Positions 1 through 9,956 of a stretch of DNA of 64,000 bases are shown piece by piece. This stretch comes from an uncultured Alphaproteobacteria bacterium. Its GTDB lineage: Bacteria; Pseudomonadota; Alphaproteobacteria; UBA11222. The stretch lies in NCBI GenBank assembly GCA_947258435.1, contig CAMYID010000013.1:248001-312000 (forward strand), written 5' to 3'. The position numbers were made by a program, and so were the translations under genes. Below the pieces are notes generated by a model. It was given only the letters and a program-made list of their open reading frames with translations. It was not told the DNA's origin and made no database searches. Every line of letters begins with the position of its first letter. Within the stretch, counting starts at the first letter, position 1.

Positions 1-335
1 CTGACACGGTCATCGGGGAAGGCAGCTGGATCGATAATCTGGTGCAGATCGGCCATAATGTAAAAATCGGGCGGCGCTGTATTATCGCGGCGCTTGCGGG
101 GCTGTCGGGCAGCGTCGAGGTTGAGGATTTTGTTCAGATCGGCGGTCAAAGCGGCTTTGCCGGTCATCTGCGTGTGGGGCGCGGGGCGCAGATTGCCGCT
201 CAGGCAGGTGTCATGCGCGATGTTTCCTCGGGTCAGCGTATGGTGGGAACGCCGGCGGTGCCTGCGAAACAGTTTTTCAGGGAAGTCGCGATGATTTCAC
301 GACTGGCAGACAGGAAGAGGCAGAAGGATGAGTGA
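1..335 (+). CDS. lpxD: LpxD, UDP-3-O-acylglucosamine N-acyltransferase (3' part)
   Basis: Only the last 110 codons are present; the reading frame is open from base 3. The protein shows the left-handed beta-helix hexapeptide pattern of acyltransferases, with residues such as [10 protein letters not shown] followed by further I-x-G units, and a short charged helical tail ending in RKRQKDE. LpxD adds the second 3-hydroxyacyl chain to the glucosamine precursor of lipid A in the cytoplasm. The identification as LpxD rather than LpxA rests on the QIGHNVKIG segment and on its position directly before fabZ and lpxA, the standard order. Its stop codon overlaps the fabZ start by 8 bases, so the genes are probably translationally coupled. 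Confidence 0.93.
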   Translation, partial: DTVIGEGSWIDNLVQIGHNVKIGRRCIIAALAGLSGSVEVEDFVQIGGQSGFAGHLRVGRGAQIAAQAGVMRDVSSGQRMVGTPAVPAKQFFREVAMISRLADRKRQKDE

Positions 336-807
336 AAATGGGTCGCAAGGATCCGGGGCATCTGAGGGGGAAACGCTCGATATCAATCAGGTGATGGCAT
401 TGCTGCCGCATCGCTATCCGATGCTGATGATTGACGGGCTGCGCGATATCGTGCCGGGCAAATCGGCGGTCGGAATCAAGAATGTCACGATCAACGAGCC
501 ATTCTTTCAGGGGCATTTCCCCTCCCGGCCCGTAATGCCCGGTGTGCTGATCGTCGAAGCGATGGCGCAGACATCCGGCGCGCTGATTCTGTATGGGGAG
601 GGGACTTCCGCCCATGATAAGCTTGTTTATTTCATGACGATCGACAAATGCCGTTTTCGCAGACCGGTCGGGCCCGGCGACGTGATGCATATCCATGTGG
701 AGATGCTGCGGTCGCGCGGCGCGGTCTGGAAATTTCATGGCGAAGCGCAGGTGAACGGGCAGTTGATGGCCGAAGCCGACTATAGCGCCATGATCGCCGA
801 TAAATAG
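328..807 (+). CDS. fabZ: FabZ, 3-hydroxyacyl-ACP dehydratase
   Basis: 159 residues, usual for the family. The hot-dog fold signature is clear: [13 protein letters not shown] near residue 26, then [15 protein letters not shown], with catalytic His63 in the GHFP motif and Glu77 in the VEAMAQ helix. FabZ dehydrates 3-hydroxyacyl-ACP in fatty acid elongation and competes with LpxA and LpxD for 3-hydroxyacyl-ACP, which explains its conserved place inside the lipid A cluster. The start overlaps the end of lpxD by 8 bases and lpxA follows after 9 bases, so this is one operon. Confidence 0.97.
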   Translation: MSENGSQGSGASEGETLDINQVMALLPHRYPMLMIDGLRDIVPGKSAVGIKNVTINEPFFQGHFPSRPVMPGVLIVEAMAQTSGALILYGEGTSAHDKLVYFMTIDKCRFRRPVGPGDVMHIHVEMLRSRGAVWKFHGEAQVNGQLMAEADYSAMIADK

Positions 808-816
808 GGTACACAG

Positions 817-1602
817 ATGGCTGACATTCACCCAACCGCGGTCGTGGCGGAAGGCGCGAAGATCGGGACCGGCGTTACCATTGGTCCTTTCTGCCTTGTC
901 GGCGCGGAAGTCGAGCTGGGCGATCATGTCGATCTTGTTTCGCATGTCGTTGTCGAAGGCCGGACGATCATCGGCAGGGGAACCAAGATTTTCCCCTTCG
1001 CATCCATCGGACATCCGCCGCAGGATCAGAAATATTCCGGCGAGAAAAGCGTGCTGCAGATTGGCGAGGATAACGTTATCCGCGAGAATGTGACGATGAA
1101 TCCGGGCACAAGCGGTGGCGGTATGATCACCAGGGTGGGCAATGGCGGGCTGTTCATGGCGGGCTCGCATGTCGCCCATGACTGTACGGTCGGGAACAAT
1201 GTGATCCTTGCGAATAACGCCACATTGGCAGGGCATGTCGCGGTAGATGATTTTGCGATCTTCGGCGGACTTTCGGCGGTGCAGCAATTTGTGCGCATTG
1301 GCGCACATGCCATGATTGGCGGTATGTCGGGGGTTGAAAGCGATGTCATCCCTTACGGATCGGTTCTGGGCAATCGTGCGCATCTTGGCGGGTTGAACAT
1401 CATCGGACTGAAACGGCGTAATTTCACGCGTGAGCAGATACATGCCCTGCGCAATGCATACCGCATGCTGTTTGCCGAGGAGGGCACATTGCAAGAGCGG
1501 ATGGAGGATGTGGCCGAGCTGTTCAAGGATCACGGGGAGGTCATGGAAATCGTGACCTTTATCCGTGGCGCGACCCGTAGCATCTGCACGCCCAAGGCGT
1601 AA
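817..1602 (+). CDS. lpxA: LpxA, UDP-N-acetylglucosamine O-acyltransferase
   Basis: 261 residues, the usual LpxA length. It opens with IHPTAVVAEGAKIG and continues through hexapeptide repeats of the left-handed beta-helix. The segment GSHVAHDCTVGNN holds the conserved His pair (H-x-x-H) that includes the catalytic base. The C-terminal part is helical (LKRRNFTREQIHALRNAYR), as in other LpxA proteins. It catalyses the first step of lipid A synthesis, moving a 3-hydroxyacyl chain from ACP to UDP-GlcNAc. It lies 9 bases after fabZ and 10 bases before the chosen lpxI start. Confidence 0.97.
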   Translation: MADIHPTAVVAEGAKIGTGVTIGPFCLVGAEVELGDHVDLVSHVVVEGRTIIGRGTKIFPFASIGHPPQDQKYSGEKSVLQIGEDNVIRENVTMNPGTSGGGMITRVGNGGLFMAGSHVAHDCTVGNNVILANNATLAGHVAVDDFAIFGGLSAVQQFVRIGAHAMIGGMSGVESDVIPYGSVLGNRAHLGGLNIIGLKRRNFTREQIHALRNAYRMLFAEEGTLQERMEDVAELFKDHGEVMEIVTFIRGATRSICTPKA

Positions 1603-1612
1603 CGGGTATCCG

Positions 1613-2500
1613 GTGAACCGGCCTGTTGAGCAGACCGACGCTAAACTTGCGATTGTCGCGGGCGGCGGCATTGTGCCGCTTCTTCTGGCGCAGGATTGCG
1701 TCGCCAGAAAACGGGATTTTTGCCTGTTTGGTGTGGTTGGCGCGGCCAGTGAGGCGATCGCTGACTATCCCCATCACTGGATCAATATCGGGACCATCGG
1801 CAAGACAATGCAGTTGCTACGTCAGGAAGGTTGCGATGAAATTGTCTTTATCGGGCCTGTGAACCGCCCCGATCTGCGCAAATTACGGCTTGATATGCGG
1901 GCTGTACGGCTATTGCCGCGCTATGTGAAGGCCGCCCGGGGTGGCGATGACCAGCTGTTGCGCTTCATGGTCGATTTATTCGAGGCGGAAGGTTTCCGCG
2001 TCATCGGGGCGCATGAAGTGGCGGACGGCCTGGCTGCTGAAACCGGTGTGCTGGGGCATGTTGGGCCCGATGCCGCAGCCTTGCAGGATATTGAACGCGC
2101 CGCGGAAGTCATCGATATTCTGGGGCGTCTCGATATCGGGCAGGGTGCGGTTGTGTGTCATGGGGTTGTTCTGGCCGTCGAGGCGGCGGAAGGGACAGAT
2201 GCGATGCTGCATCGCTGTGCTGAATTGCCGCCGCATCTGCGCGGATCGGATATGCAGCGCGCCGGCGTCCTGGTCAAAAAACCGAAACCCGGCCAGGAAC
2301 GGCGCGTCGATCTGCCGACCATCGGTATCTCGACGGTTCGCAATGCGGCCGCCGCGGGGCTTGCCGGTATCGCGGTGGATGCGGGCGGCGCATTGATCGT
2401 CGATCGGGCGGCGGTGATCGCGGAAGCCGACAGGCGGAATATGTTTCTTTACGGCATGCCGCCAGCGACAGACGGGGCGAATAGCGGCGATCAGCCATGA
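1613..2500 (+). CDS. lpxI: LpxI, UDP-2,3-diacylglucosamine pyrophosphatase
   Basis: I choose the GTG at 1613 (295 residues) because the ATG at 1565 would place 38 bases inside lpxA and add a poorly conserved leader. The mature N-terminus, KLAIVAGGGIVPLLLA, matches the LpxI (DUF1009) family. The C-terminal half carries GVLVKKPKPGQERRVDLPTIG, a conserved signature of that family that is thought to help form the active site. LpxI makes lipid X from UDP-diacylglucosamine by attack on the alpha phosphate; many alphaproteobacteria use it in place of LpxH. It overlaps lpxB by 4 bases (ATGA), pointing to translational coupling. Confidence 0.93.
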   Translation: MNRPVEQTDAKLAIVAGGGIVPLLLAQDCVARKRDFCLFGVVGAASEAIADYPHHWINIGTIGKTMQLLRQEGCDEIVFIGPVNRPDLRKLRLDMRAVRLLPRYVKAARGGDDQLLRFMVDLFEAEGFRVIGAHEVADGLAAETGVLGHVGPDAAALQDIERAAEVIDILGRLDIGQGAVVCHGVVLAVEAAEGTDAMLHRCAELPPHLRGSDMQRAGVLVKKPKPGQERRVDLPTIGISTVRNAAAAGLAGIAVDAGGALIVDRAAVIAEADRRNMFLYGMPPATDGANSGDQP

Positions 2501-3681
2501 GTGCGGCTGTGCCTCTCACTGTGATGATTGTGGCAGGCGAACCGTCGGGCGATGTGCTGGGGGGCGAGCTTTTGAGCGCATTAAGGGCGCGCTGTGAGCG
2601 CCCGATTTCAGCCTGTGGCGTTGGGGGGCATGCCCTTGCAGAGGCAGGGCTTGCCAGCCTGTTTCCGATGTCCGATCTATCGGTCATGGGCGTTTCTGAA
2701 GTGGTGCCGCGACTGCCGCTTATTCAGATGCGGATTGCACAAACCGTGGGGGCAGCGCTTGAGCGGCGCCCCGATCTTCTGATCACCATCGATAGCCCGG
2801 ATTTCTGCTTTCGCGTTGCCCGCCGTTTGCGGGCCGCAAATCCTCAGCTCCCGATCATCCACTATGTCGCGCCGCATGTCTGGGCGTGGCGGCAGGGGCG
2901 GGCGCGAAAGATCGCCCGTTATGTGGACCGGCTGCTGACCCTTTTGCCGTTTGAGCCGGAAATCTTTGCCAGGGCGGGCCTGCCCGCGGAATTTGTGGGT
3001 CATCCGGTTGTCACACGCGGCGGTGGCCGCGCCATGGGCCCCGGTTTTCGTGCCCGTCACAATATTCCGGCCAATGCGCCGCTTCTGGGGGTTCTACCCG
3101 GCAGCCGCCACAGTGAAGTCGGCAGGCTGCTGCCGATTTTTGCCCAGGCGACAGAGATGCTGCAGGCGCAATTCCCGCAACTGCATCTGTTTTGCGCTAC
3201 CGTGGACGGTGTAGCAGAAGCTGTGAAGGCGGCGGCGGCACAATGGTCGTGCCCGGTTCTCTGTATGACTGAGGCTGACGAAAAATTTGCCGGGTTTGCC
3301 GCCTGTGACGCGGCCATTGCTGCGTCAGGGACGGTTTCGCTCGAACTTGCGGTCGCCGGTACACCGCACATCGTCGGCTACCGGGTAAACGCCCTGACAG
3401 CATTTCTGGCCAAACGCGTCCTGCAGGTGCCTTACGTCAATCTTGTCAATCTGATCCTGCACGATGAGGTAATTCCCGAGCTTCTGGCCGATGCGTGTAC
3501 GCCGCAGGGGATTGCGGCAGCGGTTGCCCCCTTGCTTGTTGAGAACAGCCCGGCGCGTCAGAAACAGACGCAGGCTATGGCCACAGCGCTTGCGGCGCTG
3601 GGGAAGGGGCAGGCATCGCCAAGTCAGCGTGCGGCAGAGGCGGTTTGCGCATTCCTGGGCGATCGCGGAATCAAAACCTGA
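2497..3681 (+). CDS. lpxB: LpxB, lipid-A-disaccharide synthase
   Basis: 394 residues with typical LpxB features: MIVAGEPSGDVLGGEL at the N-terminus, then ITIDSPDFCFRVARRLR, IHYVAPHVWAWRQGRARK and LGVLPGSRHSEVGRL, all hallmarks of this GT-B glycosyltransferase (GT19). It condenses lipid X with UDP-diacylglucosamine at the inner face of the cytoplasmic membrane. It is the last gene of the lpxD-fabZ-lpxA-lpxI-lpxB run; the next gene, gltA, faces it. Confidence 0.97.
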   Translation: MSAAVPLTVMIVAGEPSGDVLGGELLSALRARCERPISACGVGGHALAEAGLASLFPMSDLSVMGVSEVVPRLPLIQMRIAQTVGAALERRPDLLITIDSPDFCFRVARRLRAANPQLPIIHYVAPHVWAWRQGRARKIARYVDRLLTLLPFEPEIFARAGLPAEFVGHPVVTRGGGRAMGPGFRARHNIPANAPLLGVLPGSRHSEVGRLLPIFAQATEMLQAQFPQLHLFCATVDGVAEAVKAAAAQWSCPVLCMTEADEKFAGFAACDAAIAASGTVSLELAVAGTPHIVGYRVNALTAFLAKRVLQVPYVNLVNLILHDEVIPELLADACTPQGIAAAVAPLLVENSPARQKQTQAMATALAALGKGQASPSQRAAEAVCAFLGDRGIKT

Positions 3682-3702
3682 ACATACCGTCCGGAAAAAG
3701 AA

Positions 3703-3775
3703 AAACCGGCCAGCAATCGTGCCAGCCGGTCTATCTTCAAACTCCCCGGTCTATCTTCAAACCCTGAAGGGCCGG
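3703..3775. repeat. Tandem 17-base direct repeat and weak dyad between convergent lpxB and gltA
   Basis: The 17-mer CCGGTCTATCTTCAAAC occurs at 3726-3742 and again, unchanged, at 3746-3762 (period 20). Just upstream, ACCGGC and GCCGGT form a 6-base inverted pair flanking a loop of about 14 bases. The stretch separates convergent genes and may serve as a termination region, but no classic hairpin plus T-tract is visible. Confidence 0.5.
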
Positions 3776-3784
3776 GGCAGATAA

Positions 3785-5086
3785 TTATCGCTTGTCGAGT
3801 TCGATAAACTCCCTGCCATCGTTGCCGGTATAAAGCTGGCGCGGCCGACCGATTTTTTTCGTCGGATCAGTGATCATCTCATTCCACTGGGCCAGCCAGC
3901 CGACCGTCCGCGCAACCGCGAAGATGACGGTGAACATGGATGACGGGAAGCCCAATGTCCGCTGAATGATGCCCGAATAGAAATCGACATTCGGGTAGAG
4001 TTTCTTTTCGATGAAATATTCGTCACTTAGGGCGATTTCTTCAAGTTTCATCGCAACCTGAAGCAGCGGTTCATCACGCACCCCGAGCTCGTCCAGCACC
4101 TCGTGGCAGGTCTGCCGCATCACAGTCGCACGCGGATCGTAATTCTTGTAGACCCGGTGCCCGAAACCCATCAGCCGGAAAGGGTCGTCCTTATCCTTTG
4201 CCCGCGCGACGAATTCGTCGATGCGGTCAACCGACCCGATTTCCTCAAGCATGTTCAGGCAGGCTTCATTCGCACCGCCATGGGCCGGGCCCCACAGACT
4301 TGCGATACCGGCCGCGATACAGGCGAACGGATTGGCATCCGACGAACCGGACAAACGGACGGTTGAGGTTGACGCATTCTGCTCGTGGTCGGCATGCAGG
4401 ATGAAAATCCTGTCCATCGCGCGGGCGAGCACCGGATTGACCTCATATTCTTCCGCCGGCACCGCGAAGCACATCCGGAGGAAATTTTCCGAATAGTTCA
4501 GTTCGTTGCTGGGATAGACAAAGGGCTGACCGACCGAATATTTGAATGCCATCGCCGCAATGGTTGGCATTTTCGCAACCATGCGATAGGTGGCAACCAT
4601 GCGCTGATGCGGATCGTTGATGTCGGTCGAGTCATGGTAGAAAGCGGACAGCGCGCCAACCACGCCGCACAAAATGGCCATGGGATGCGCATCGCGGCGG
4701 AAACCATGGAAGAAGTTCAGCAATTGCTCATGCACCATCGTGTGATAGGTGATGTCGCTTGCGAATTTCTCCTTTTCGGCGCGATCGGGTAAATCGCCGT
4801 AGAACAGCAAATAGGCAAGTTCCATAAAGTCGCTGTTCATCGCCAGATCGTCGATCGAATAGCCACGATGGCGCAGAATACCTTCTTCACCGTCAATATA
4901 GGTGATGCTGGAATCGCAGCTGGCGGTGGAGGTGAAGCCCGGATCGTAGGTGAACATGCCAGTTTCGCCATACAGCTTGCGAACATCGATCACGCTTGGT
5001 CCTTCGGTCCCGTGAATAACCGGAAGTTCCAGCGTTTTATCGCCGATTGTGAGTGTTACCTTATCGATCTTGTCGGAATTCGACAT
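3785..5086 (-). CDS. gltA: GltA, type II citrate synthase
   Basis: 433 residues from the ATG at 5086, which has a GGGGGT ribosome-binding site about 8 bases upstream; a longer in-frame extension to 5149 would run through the promoter and is rejected. The enzyme condenses acetyl-CoA and oxaloacetate in the first step of the TCA cycle. Active-site segments are plain: [14 protein letters not shown] and [15 protein letters not shown] hold the catalytic and oxaloacetate-binding His and Arg residues. The N-terminal beta-domain ([15 protein letters not shown]) is that of the hexameric, NADH-sensitive Gram-negative type. It lies downstream of gltX on the same strand but has its own promoter. Confidence 0.97.
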   Translation of the reverse strand: MSNSDKIDKVTLTIGDKTLELPVIHGTEGPSVIDVRKLYGETGMFTYDPGFTSTASCDSSITYIDGEEGILRHRGYSIDDLAMNSDFMELAYLLFYGDLPDRAEKEKFASDITYHTMVHEQLLNFFHGFRRDAHPMAILCGVVGALSAFYHDSTDINDPHQRMVATYRMVAKMPTIAAMAFKYSVGQPFVYPSNELNYSENFLRMCFAVPAEEYEVNPVLARAMDRIFILHADHEQNASTSTVRLSGSSDANPFACIAAGIASLWGPAHGGANEACLNMLEEIGSVDRIDEFVARAKDKDDPFRLMGFGHRVYKNYDPRATVMRQTCHEVLDELGVRDEPLLQVAMKLEEIALSDEYFIEKKLYPNVDFYSGIIQRTLGFPSSMFTVIFAVARTVGWLAQWNEMITDPTKKIGRPRQLYTGNDGREFIELDKR

Positions 5087-5147
5087 AAAGACCCCCTTCA
5101 GCTTTGTGTTACGGTTACGAGCCGCAGAGTGAGGAAGAGCTGCGTGC

Positions 5148-5177
5148 ATTATACTGCGTCAGAGCCGCTTCTGTCAC
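5148..5177 (-). promoter_or_regulatory. Sigma-70-type promoter for gltA
   Basis: Read on the minus strand there is a -35 GTGACA (5172-5177), an 18-base spacer and a perfect TATAAT -10 (5148-5153). Transcription would start near 5141, giving a leader of about 55 bases before the gltA ATG at 5086. The match is 11 of 12 consensus bases. Confidence 0.75.
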
Positions 5178-5202
5178 GAACTGCGCCAATAAACCCTTTA
5201 TT

Positions 5203-6618
5203 TTATAGTGATGCCTGATCGCGAAGCCGTGCGAGACTTTCGTCTTTTCCAAGCGAGACCAGCACGTCGAAAATACCAGGCGAAACGGTCGTCCCCGTCA
5301 GTGCCGCACGCAAGGGCTGTGCCACCTTGCCGAGTTTCATATCCGCCTGCGCGATATAGGCGCGGATGCAGTCTTCGGTTGTCTGCGCGCTCCATTCCTC
5401 CAGCAGGGCAAGCTGATCGGCAAGCGCCCGCAAATGCGCACATGCCTCCGGATTAAGCAGCTTTGCCGCTTTTTCGTCCGGCTTGAGGGGGCGTTCGGCG
5501 AAAAGGTAGTGGGCGTTTTGAGCCAGCTCGACAAGATTGGTCGCGCGTTCCTTAAGTCCGGGCAGCGCATGTTCAAGCCGCGCCCGTGCGGCCGCATCGG
5601 GATCTTCGCCGTAAATCTGCGCAATCGTTGCGACAACCTGTGGCATCAGAGTTTCCGCTTCGGCGTCGCGCATATAGATCCCGTTGAGATTTTCAAGCTT
5701 GGCGAAATCGAAGCGGGCGGGTGACTTGCCGATATTCTCCAGATTGAACCAGTCGATCGCCTGCGCGGTTGAGATAATCTCATCATCCCCGTGCGACCAG
5801 CCCAGCCGCAGCAGATAGTTGCGCATCGCTTCGGGCAGATAGCCCATCTCGCGATAGGCCCCCACACCCAGCGCGCCGTGCCGTTTTGACAGTTTCGCGC
5901 CATCGGGCCCCAGAATCATCGGCACATGGGCAAAAACAGGCAGATCCCAGCCAAGCGCAGTATAGATATGCGCCTGACGCGCGGCATTGGTCAGGTGATC
6001 ATCGCCGCGAATGACATGGGTAATGCCCATATCGTGGTCATCGGCCACCACCGACAGCATATAGGTCGGTGTGCCATCGCTGCGCAGCAGGATCAGATCA
6101 TCAAGCTGATCATTTGCGAAAGTAATATCCCCCAGCACCTGATCGCGGATCGTTGTGTTGCCCGTCCGGGGAGCCTTCAGCCGGACCACGGGGGGCACAT
6201 CCGTGGGGGCTTCGGCCTGATCGCGGTCGCGCCACATCCCGTTATAGCGCACAGGCTCTCCCGCAGCGCGAGCGGTTTCGCGCATCGCCTCAAGCTCCTG
6301 GGCTGTGCAATAGCAATAATAGGCCTTGCCCTCGCGCAGCAGCTGCGCGGCAATCCCGGTGTGCCGTTGTTTGCGGGCGGATTGGTAAACCGCTTCCCCG
6401 TCATGCTCCAGCCCGAGCCAGCGCATGCCATCAAGAATGGCGTCAATCGCTTCCTGGGTCGACCGGGCGCGGTCTGTATCCTCGATTCGCAGCAGGAACT
6501 GCCCGTTATGGTGGCGGGCAAACAGCCAGTTGAACAGGGCGGTCCGCGCACCGCCAATATGCAGAAAGCCCGTTGGTGAGGGGGCAAACCGGGTAATTAC
6601 CTGCGAAGTTTCCGTCAT
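5203..6618 (-). CDS. gltX: GltX, glutamyl-tRNA synthetase
   Basis: 471 residues from the ATG at 6618 (an ATG at 6627 is nearly as good). It is a class I aminoacyl-tRNA synthetase: the HIGH-type motif appears in [20 protein letters not shown] at the N-terminus and the KMSKS-type motif as KLSKRHGA near the middle. The remaining C-terminal part is the helical anticodon-binding region. It charges tRNA-Glu, and in bacteria without GlnRS also tRNA-Gln; the sequence alone does not settle which. Any further upstream extension is GC-rich sequence without family similarity. It stands upstream of gltA and divergent from comEC. Confidence 0.95.
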   Translation of the reverse strand: MTETSQVITRFAPSPTGFLHIGGARTALFNWLFARHHNGQFLLRIEDTDRARSTQEAIDAILDGMRWLGLEHDGEAVYQSARKQRHTGIAAQLLREGKAYYCYCTAQELEAMRETARAAGEPVRYNGMWRDRDQAEAPTDVPPVVRLKAPRTGNTTIRDQVLGDITFANDQLDDLILLRSDGTPTYMLSVVADDHDMGITHVIRGDDHLTNAARQAHIYTALGWDLPVFAHVPMILGPDGAKLSKRHGALGVGAYREMGYLPEAMRNYLLRLGWSHGDDEIISTAQAIDWFNLENIGKSPARFDFAKLENLNGIYMRDAEAETLMPQVVATIAQIYGEDPDAAARARLEHALPGLKERATNLVELAQNAHYLFAERPLKPDEKAAKLLNPEACAHLRALADQLALLEEWSAQTTEDCIRAYIAQADMKLGKVAQPLRAALTGTTVSPGIFDVLVSLGKDESLARLRDQASL

Positions 6619-6893
6619 ATTTCCCATTAAGGACCTGGCGCGCCGTGGGCAGTTGCCGCAGGCTGTTTGGTCCACGCTGACAGGGGCGTATCGATGCGCC
6701 GGGACAGCGAGATAAGCATTGCACTGACCCGCACTCCCTAGCACACTCGACCTGTGCAGCAAAAGAGGCTGTCGGTTGTGCCACCGCAAATAGTCTTTGC
6801 CCTGCTTGCAGTTATTTGCGCGCGGGCACGCCTGTTTGAAGCGGGTGCGGCAGATTCGTTATTTCCGGAACGGGATGCCGGAAGGGGCTGATT

Positions 6894-9059
6894 TTGGGGG
6901 ATATAGCGGGTAATTCGGCGATCGCGCGGTTTTCGTCCGCGCTTGGCCTGGTGGCGGCGGATATTGTGAGGCTTGTCACCCGCCTGCTTGCTGCCGAACG
7001 GCCGCAATTTATCCTGTGGGCACCTGTTTTTCTCGGCCTTGGCATCGCACTCTATTTCGCGCTGCCGGTCGAGCCGGTCGTTGCAGCGGGTGTCGTTGCG
7101 CTTGTCTGCTTTGCCTGGGTCTGCCGCCGCGGGCGGGGCGCGGAACGCGCATTCGGGGCCGTGGCGCTGATCATCGCGCTTGGATTTTGCAGCGCGCAAT
7201 GGCGCACCGCCTGGCAGGCCGCCCCGATCATTCACAAAACGACCGGAGCTGTCGCCATCAGCGGCACACTTCTTGAAATCGAGGAACGCGCGCGCGATCT
7301 GCGTCTCCAGCTTGCGCCGACGGTGATCGGGCGCCTTGATCATCAGGCTCTGCCCGCCCGTATCCGGCTGACCCTGCGGCGCGCAGCCGCGGTTCCGGCA
7401 GGGACGGCACCGCAGACTTTGCCGCTGGCGATCGGTGATCACATCAGTCTGCGCGGGGTGGTGATGCCGCCACCCGCGCCCGAGCGGCCGGGCGGCTTTG
7501 ATTATGGCAGAATGTTGTGGTTTGAACGTATCGGCGGGATCGGCTATGCCATCTCGCAACCTGTGACAGGGCCGCAGCAGAACGCGGTGGCGACCGGTTT
7601 CCTGATGCGCGGTGGAATTTGGCTCGCCGACAAGCGGTTGCATATCGCGCGGCATGTGCGCGCCCGCATTGAAGGGGAAGCCGGGGCCGTGGCCGCCGCG
7701 CTGATGACCGGCGACCGGGCGGCAATCCCGGAAGCTGTCACATCGGCATTGCGCGATTCCGGGCTTGCGCATTTGCTGGCCATTTCCGGGCTGCATATGG
7801 GGCTGCTTGCAGGCACGATCTTTTTCGCATTGCGCGGGGGGCTTGCCCTGATTCCGCGCGTCGCGCTTTATTTTCCGATCAAGAAATGGGCGGCAATCGT
7901 GGCGCTTGCCGGCGCGTTTGGCTATCTGCTTATTTCAGGAGGCAGCGTGCCGACACAGCGGGCCTTTCTGATGAGTGCGCTTGTCCTGCTTGCCGTGCTA
8001 TGCGACCGGAGCGCGCTGTCCATGCGTACGGTTGCGTTTGCGGCTTTCCTGATCTTACTGCTGACGCCCGAGGCCTTGTTACAGGTCGGTTTTCAGATGT
8101 CGTTTGCCGCCGTGATTGCCCTTATCGCAGTTTATGAGCGGCTTGGCCCGCTTTTGCGCGCCGACCCCGCGCAGGGGCCGCTCAAGCGGCTCACGGTGTT
8201 TTTTATGGCAATTGGTCTGACAAGCCTGATTGCCGGTCTGGCAACCGCGCCATTTGCCATCTTCCATTTTCATCGTTTTGCCGATTACGGGCTGATCGGC
8301 AACCTGCTGGCGATGCCGCTGGTCAGTGCCTGGATCATGCCCTGTGCGGTGCTGGCCTTTGTGTTGATGCCGTTCGGGATGGATGGCCCCATCCTCGACC
8401 TGATGGGGTGGGGGATTACGCTGATGCTGCAAGCCGCGCAGATGGTGGCGGCGTGGCCCGGCGCTGTTACGATTGTGCCCGCTTTGCCGCAGCTTTCCCT
8501 GATTATGGTGGTATTTGGCGGATTATGGCTCTTCCTGTGGCGCGGCGGATGGCGCTGGGCCGGATTGGCCGCCATCCCCGCCGCCTTGCTGATTACGATA
8601 TTCCTCACCGATCGACCTGATTTGATCGTCGATGGCGAGGGACGCAATCTTGCCGTTCGCCTGCCCGATGGTGAACTGACCTTGCTGGCGGGCAGGGCGG
8701 GCAGTTACGGGCCGATGCGCTGGGCGGCGGCGGAAGGGAAAGCGGCCGCGCTGCCAAAGGCAGATGCGGTACAATGCGACAGGCTTGGCTGTATCGCGCC
8801 GATGCGCGGTGGTTACACAGTCGCATATGTCAGGGACAGCCGCGCCCTTGTCGATGATTGCCGGCTGGCGGATATCATCGTCAGTCGCCAGCCTGTGCGT
8901 CACTGCCCCTCAGCGGCGATGATTGTGGATTATTTCGATCTGTGGCGCGCCGGGGCGCATTCACTCCATATCCGCAGCGATGGTGCAATCATACGGCGTA
9001 TGGCGATAGCGGAACGTGGTGACAGGCCCTGGTCCAACAGCCCGGCCCGGTACCGTTAG
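6894..9059 (+). CDS. comEC: ComEC/Rec2-family DNA uptake channel
   Basis: 721 residues. The start is taken as TTG at 6894, with GGAAGGGG about 8 bases upstream. An N-terminal membrane section is followed by a DUF4131-like soluble part and then the competence domain, whose signature is readable: ALMTGDRAAIPE, SGLAHLLAISGLHMG, and later VGFQMSFAAVIAL and RFADYGLIGNLLAMP. Many hydrophobic helices show that it sits in the inner membrane. ComEC passes single-stranded DNA into the cytoplasm during natural transformation. The C-terminal portion is short and has no clear metallo-beta-lactamase HxHxDH motif, common for alphaproteobacterial forms. DprA is encoded at 19649-20761. Confidence 0.92.
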   Translation: MGDIAGNSAIARFSSALGLVAADIVRLVTRLLAAERPQFILWAPVFLGLGIALYFALPVEPVVAAGVVALVCFAWVCRRGRGAERAFGAVALIIALGFCSAQWRTAWQAAPIIHKTTGAVAISGTLLEIEERARDLRLQLAPTVIGRLDHQALPARIRLTLRRAAAVPAGTAPQTLPLAIGDHISLRGVVMPPPAPERPGGFDYGRMLWFERIGGIGYAISQPVTGPQQNAVATGFLMRGGIWLADKRLHIARHVRARIEGEAGAVAAALMTGDRAAIPEAVTSALRDSGLAHLLAISGLHMGLLAGTIFFALRGGLALIPRVALYFPIKKWAAIVALAGAFGYLLISGGSVPTQRAFLMSALVLLAVLCDRSALSMRTVAFAAFLILLLTPEALLQVGFQMSFAAVIALIAVYERLGPLLRADPAQGPLKRLTVFFMAIGLTSLIAGLATAPFAIFHFHRFADYGLIGNLLAMPLVSAWIMPCAVLAFVLMPFGMDGPILDLMGWGITLMLQAAQMVAAWPGAVTIVPALPQLSLIMVVFGGLWLFLWRGGWRWAGLAAIPAALLITIFLTDRPDLIVDGEGRNLAVRLPDGELTLLAGRAGSYGPMRWAAAEGKAAALPKADAVQCDRLGCIAPMRGGYTVAYVRDSRALVDDCRLADIIVSRQPVRHCPSAAMIVDYFDLWRAGAHSLHIRSDGAIIRRMAIAERGDRPWSNSPARYR

Positions 9060-9136
9060 GATACATGAATTTTGCCAGACAAGCTGCTGATTATAATGGG
9101 GTATCCTGTCGTTGAGTGCCTTCTTTGAAATTTGAC

Positions 9137-9159
9137 GGGCGTTTCAGGGGCGTTTCAGG
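9137..9159. repeat. Short tandem repeat in the comEC/lexA intergenic space
   Basis: The 12-mer GGGCGTTTCAGG occurs at 9137-9148 and 9148-9159, sharing one base (period 11). It lies between the convergent ends of comEC and lexA. No terminator hairpin with a T-tract is visible here. Confidence 0.45.
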
Positions 9160-9175
9160 AGCACCTTGCGAGGAG

Positions 9176-9883
9176 TTAGTGATATTGGCGATAAAGGCCC
9201 ACCATGCGCCCTTGCACCGCGACTTGGTCGGGGCCATAAATCCGTGTTTCATAATCGGGATTGGCCGGCTCCAGCGCGACAGAATCGCCCTTGCGCCGCA
9301 ACCGTTTCAGGGTCGCATCCTGCCCCTCAACCAGCGCAACGACAATGGTGCCATTTTCCGCCGTATCGCAACGCTTGATGATCGCCACATCGCCATCGAG
9401 GATGCCCGCGGTAATCATTGAATCGCCTTCCACCTCAAGCGCGAAATGATCGCCCCCCGCAAGCAGTGCCGCGGGCACACCGATCATGTTGCTGCGATCT
9501 TCCAATGCTTCGATCGGAATACCGGCGGCAATTTTGCCAAGCAGCGGAATTTCGACAACATTCGCATCGGGCTGCGACGGGGGTTGCCTGCGCGGGACCG
9601 GCCGTGCATTGCCGTCCCTATCGATCACATTCGGTGCAAAGCCCTTGCTGCGGCCGAATTGCGCCACACTGTCAGGCAGGCGCAGCACCTCAAGCGCCCG
9701 GGCGCGATTGGGCAAACGGCGAATAAACCCGCGTTCTTCAAGTGCGCTGATCAGCCGGTGAATGCCCGATTTCGATTTGAGATTGAGCGCTTCCTTCATC
9801 TCATCGAAAGAAGGCGAAATGCCGGATTCGCGAATCCGTTCATTGATGAAGATCAGCAATTCATATTGCTTGTTTGTCAGCAT
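9176..9883 (-). CDS. lexA: LexA, SOS-response repressor
   Basis: 235 residues from the ATG at 9883 ([13 protein letters not shown]). The N-terminal winged helix-turn-helix spans about residues 1-65 with [18 protein letters not shown] as recognition region. The C-terminal S24 peptidase domain has the Ala120-Gly121 cleavage site (GKIAAGIP), catalytic Ser155 in EGDSMI and Lys193 in DATLKRL. RecA filaments trigger self-cleavage, which releases SOS genes. An alphaproteobacterial LexA box overlaps its own promoter, so it is autoregulated. It lies after moeA on the minus strand and faces comEC. Confidence 0.97.
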   Translation of the reverse strand: MLTNKQYELLIFINERIRESGISPSFDEMKEALNLKSKSGIHRLISALEERGFIRRLPNRARALEVLRLPDSVAQFGRSKGFAPNVIDRDGNARPVPRRQPPSQPDANVVEIPLLGKIAAGIPIEALEDRSNMIGVPAALLAGGDHFALEVEGDSMITAGILDGDVAIIKRCDTAENGTIVVALVEGQDATLKRLRRKGDSVALEPANPDYETRIYGPDQVAVQGRMVGLYRQYH

Positions 9884-9926
9884 GGCCGCCGCACCTTTGC
9901 AGAACAAAAGATAAACAGGAACAACT

Positions 9927-9955
9927 GTTCTAGTTTAGTTCCTGAAATGTGTCAA
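9927..9955 (-). promoter_or_regulatory. lexA promoter with overlapping LexA operator
   Basis: On the minus strand the promoter reads TTGACA (9950-9955), a 17-base spacer, then TAGAAC (9927-9932). The alphaproteobacterial SOS box GTTC-N7-GTTC occupies 9927-9941 in plus-strand reading, covering the -10 and part of the spacer, so bound LexA would block RNA polymerase. This is direct evidence for lexA autorepression. Confidence 0.88.
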
Positions 9956-9956
9956 C

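Noticed and set aside
277-1671. A 464-codon open frame on the minus strand across fabZ and lpxA
   Set aside because: It lies opposite two well-identified genes, shows no family signature and arises from GC-rich codon bias.
3726-3762. Possible CRISPR fragment
   Set aside because: Only two 17-base units with a 3-base gap; no spacers and no cas genes.
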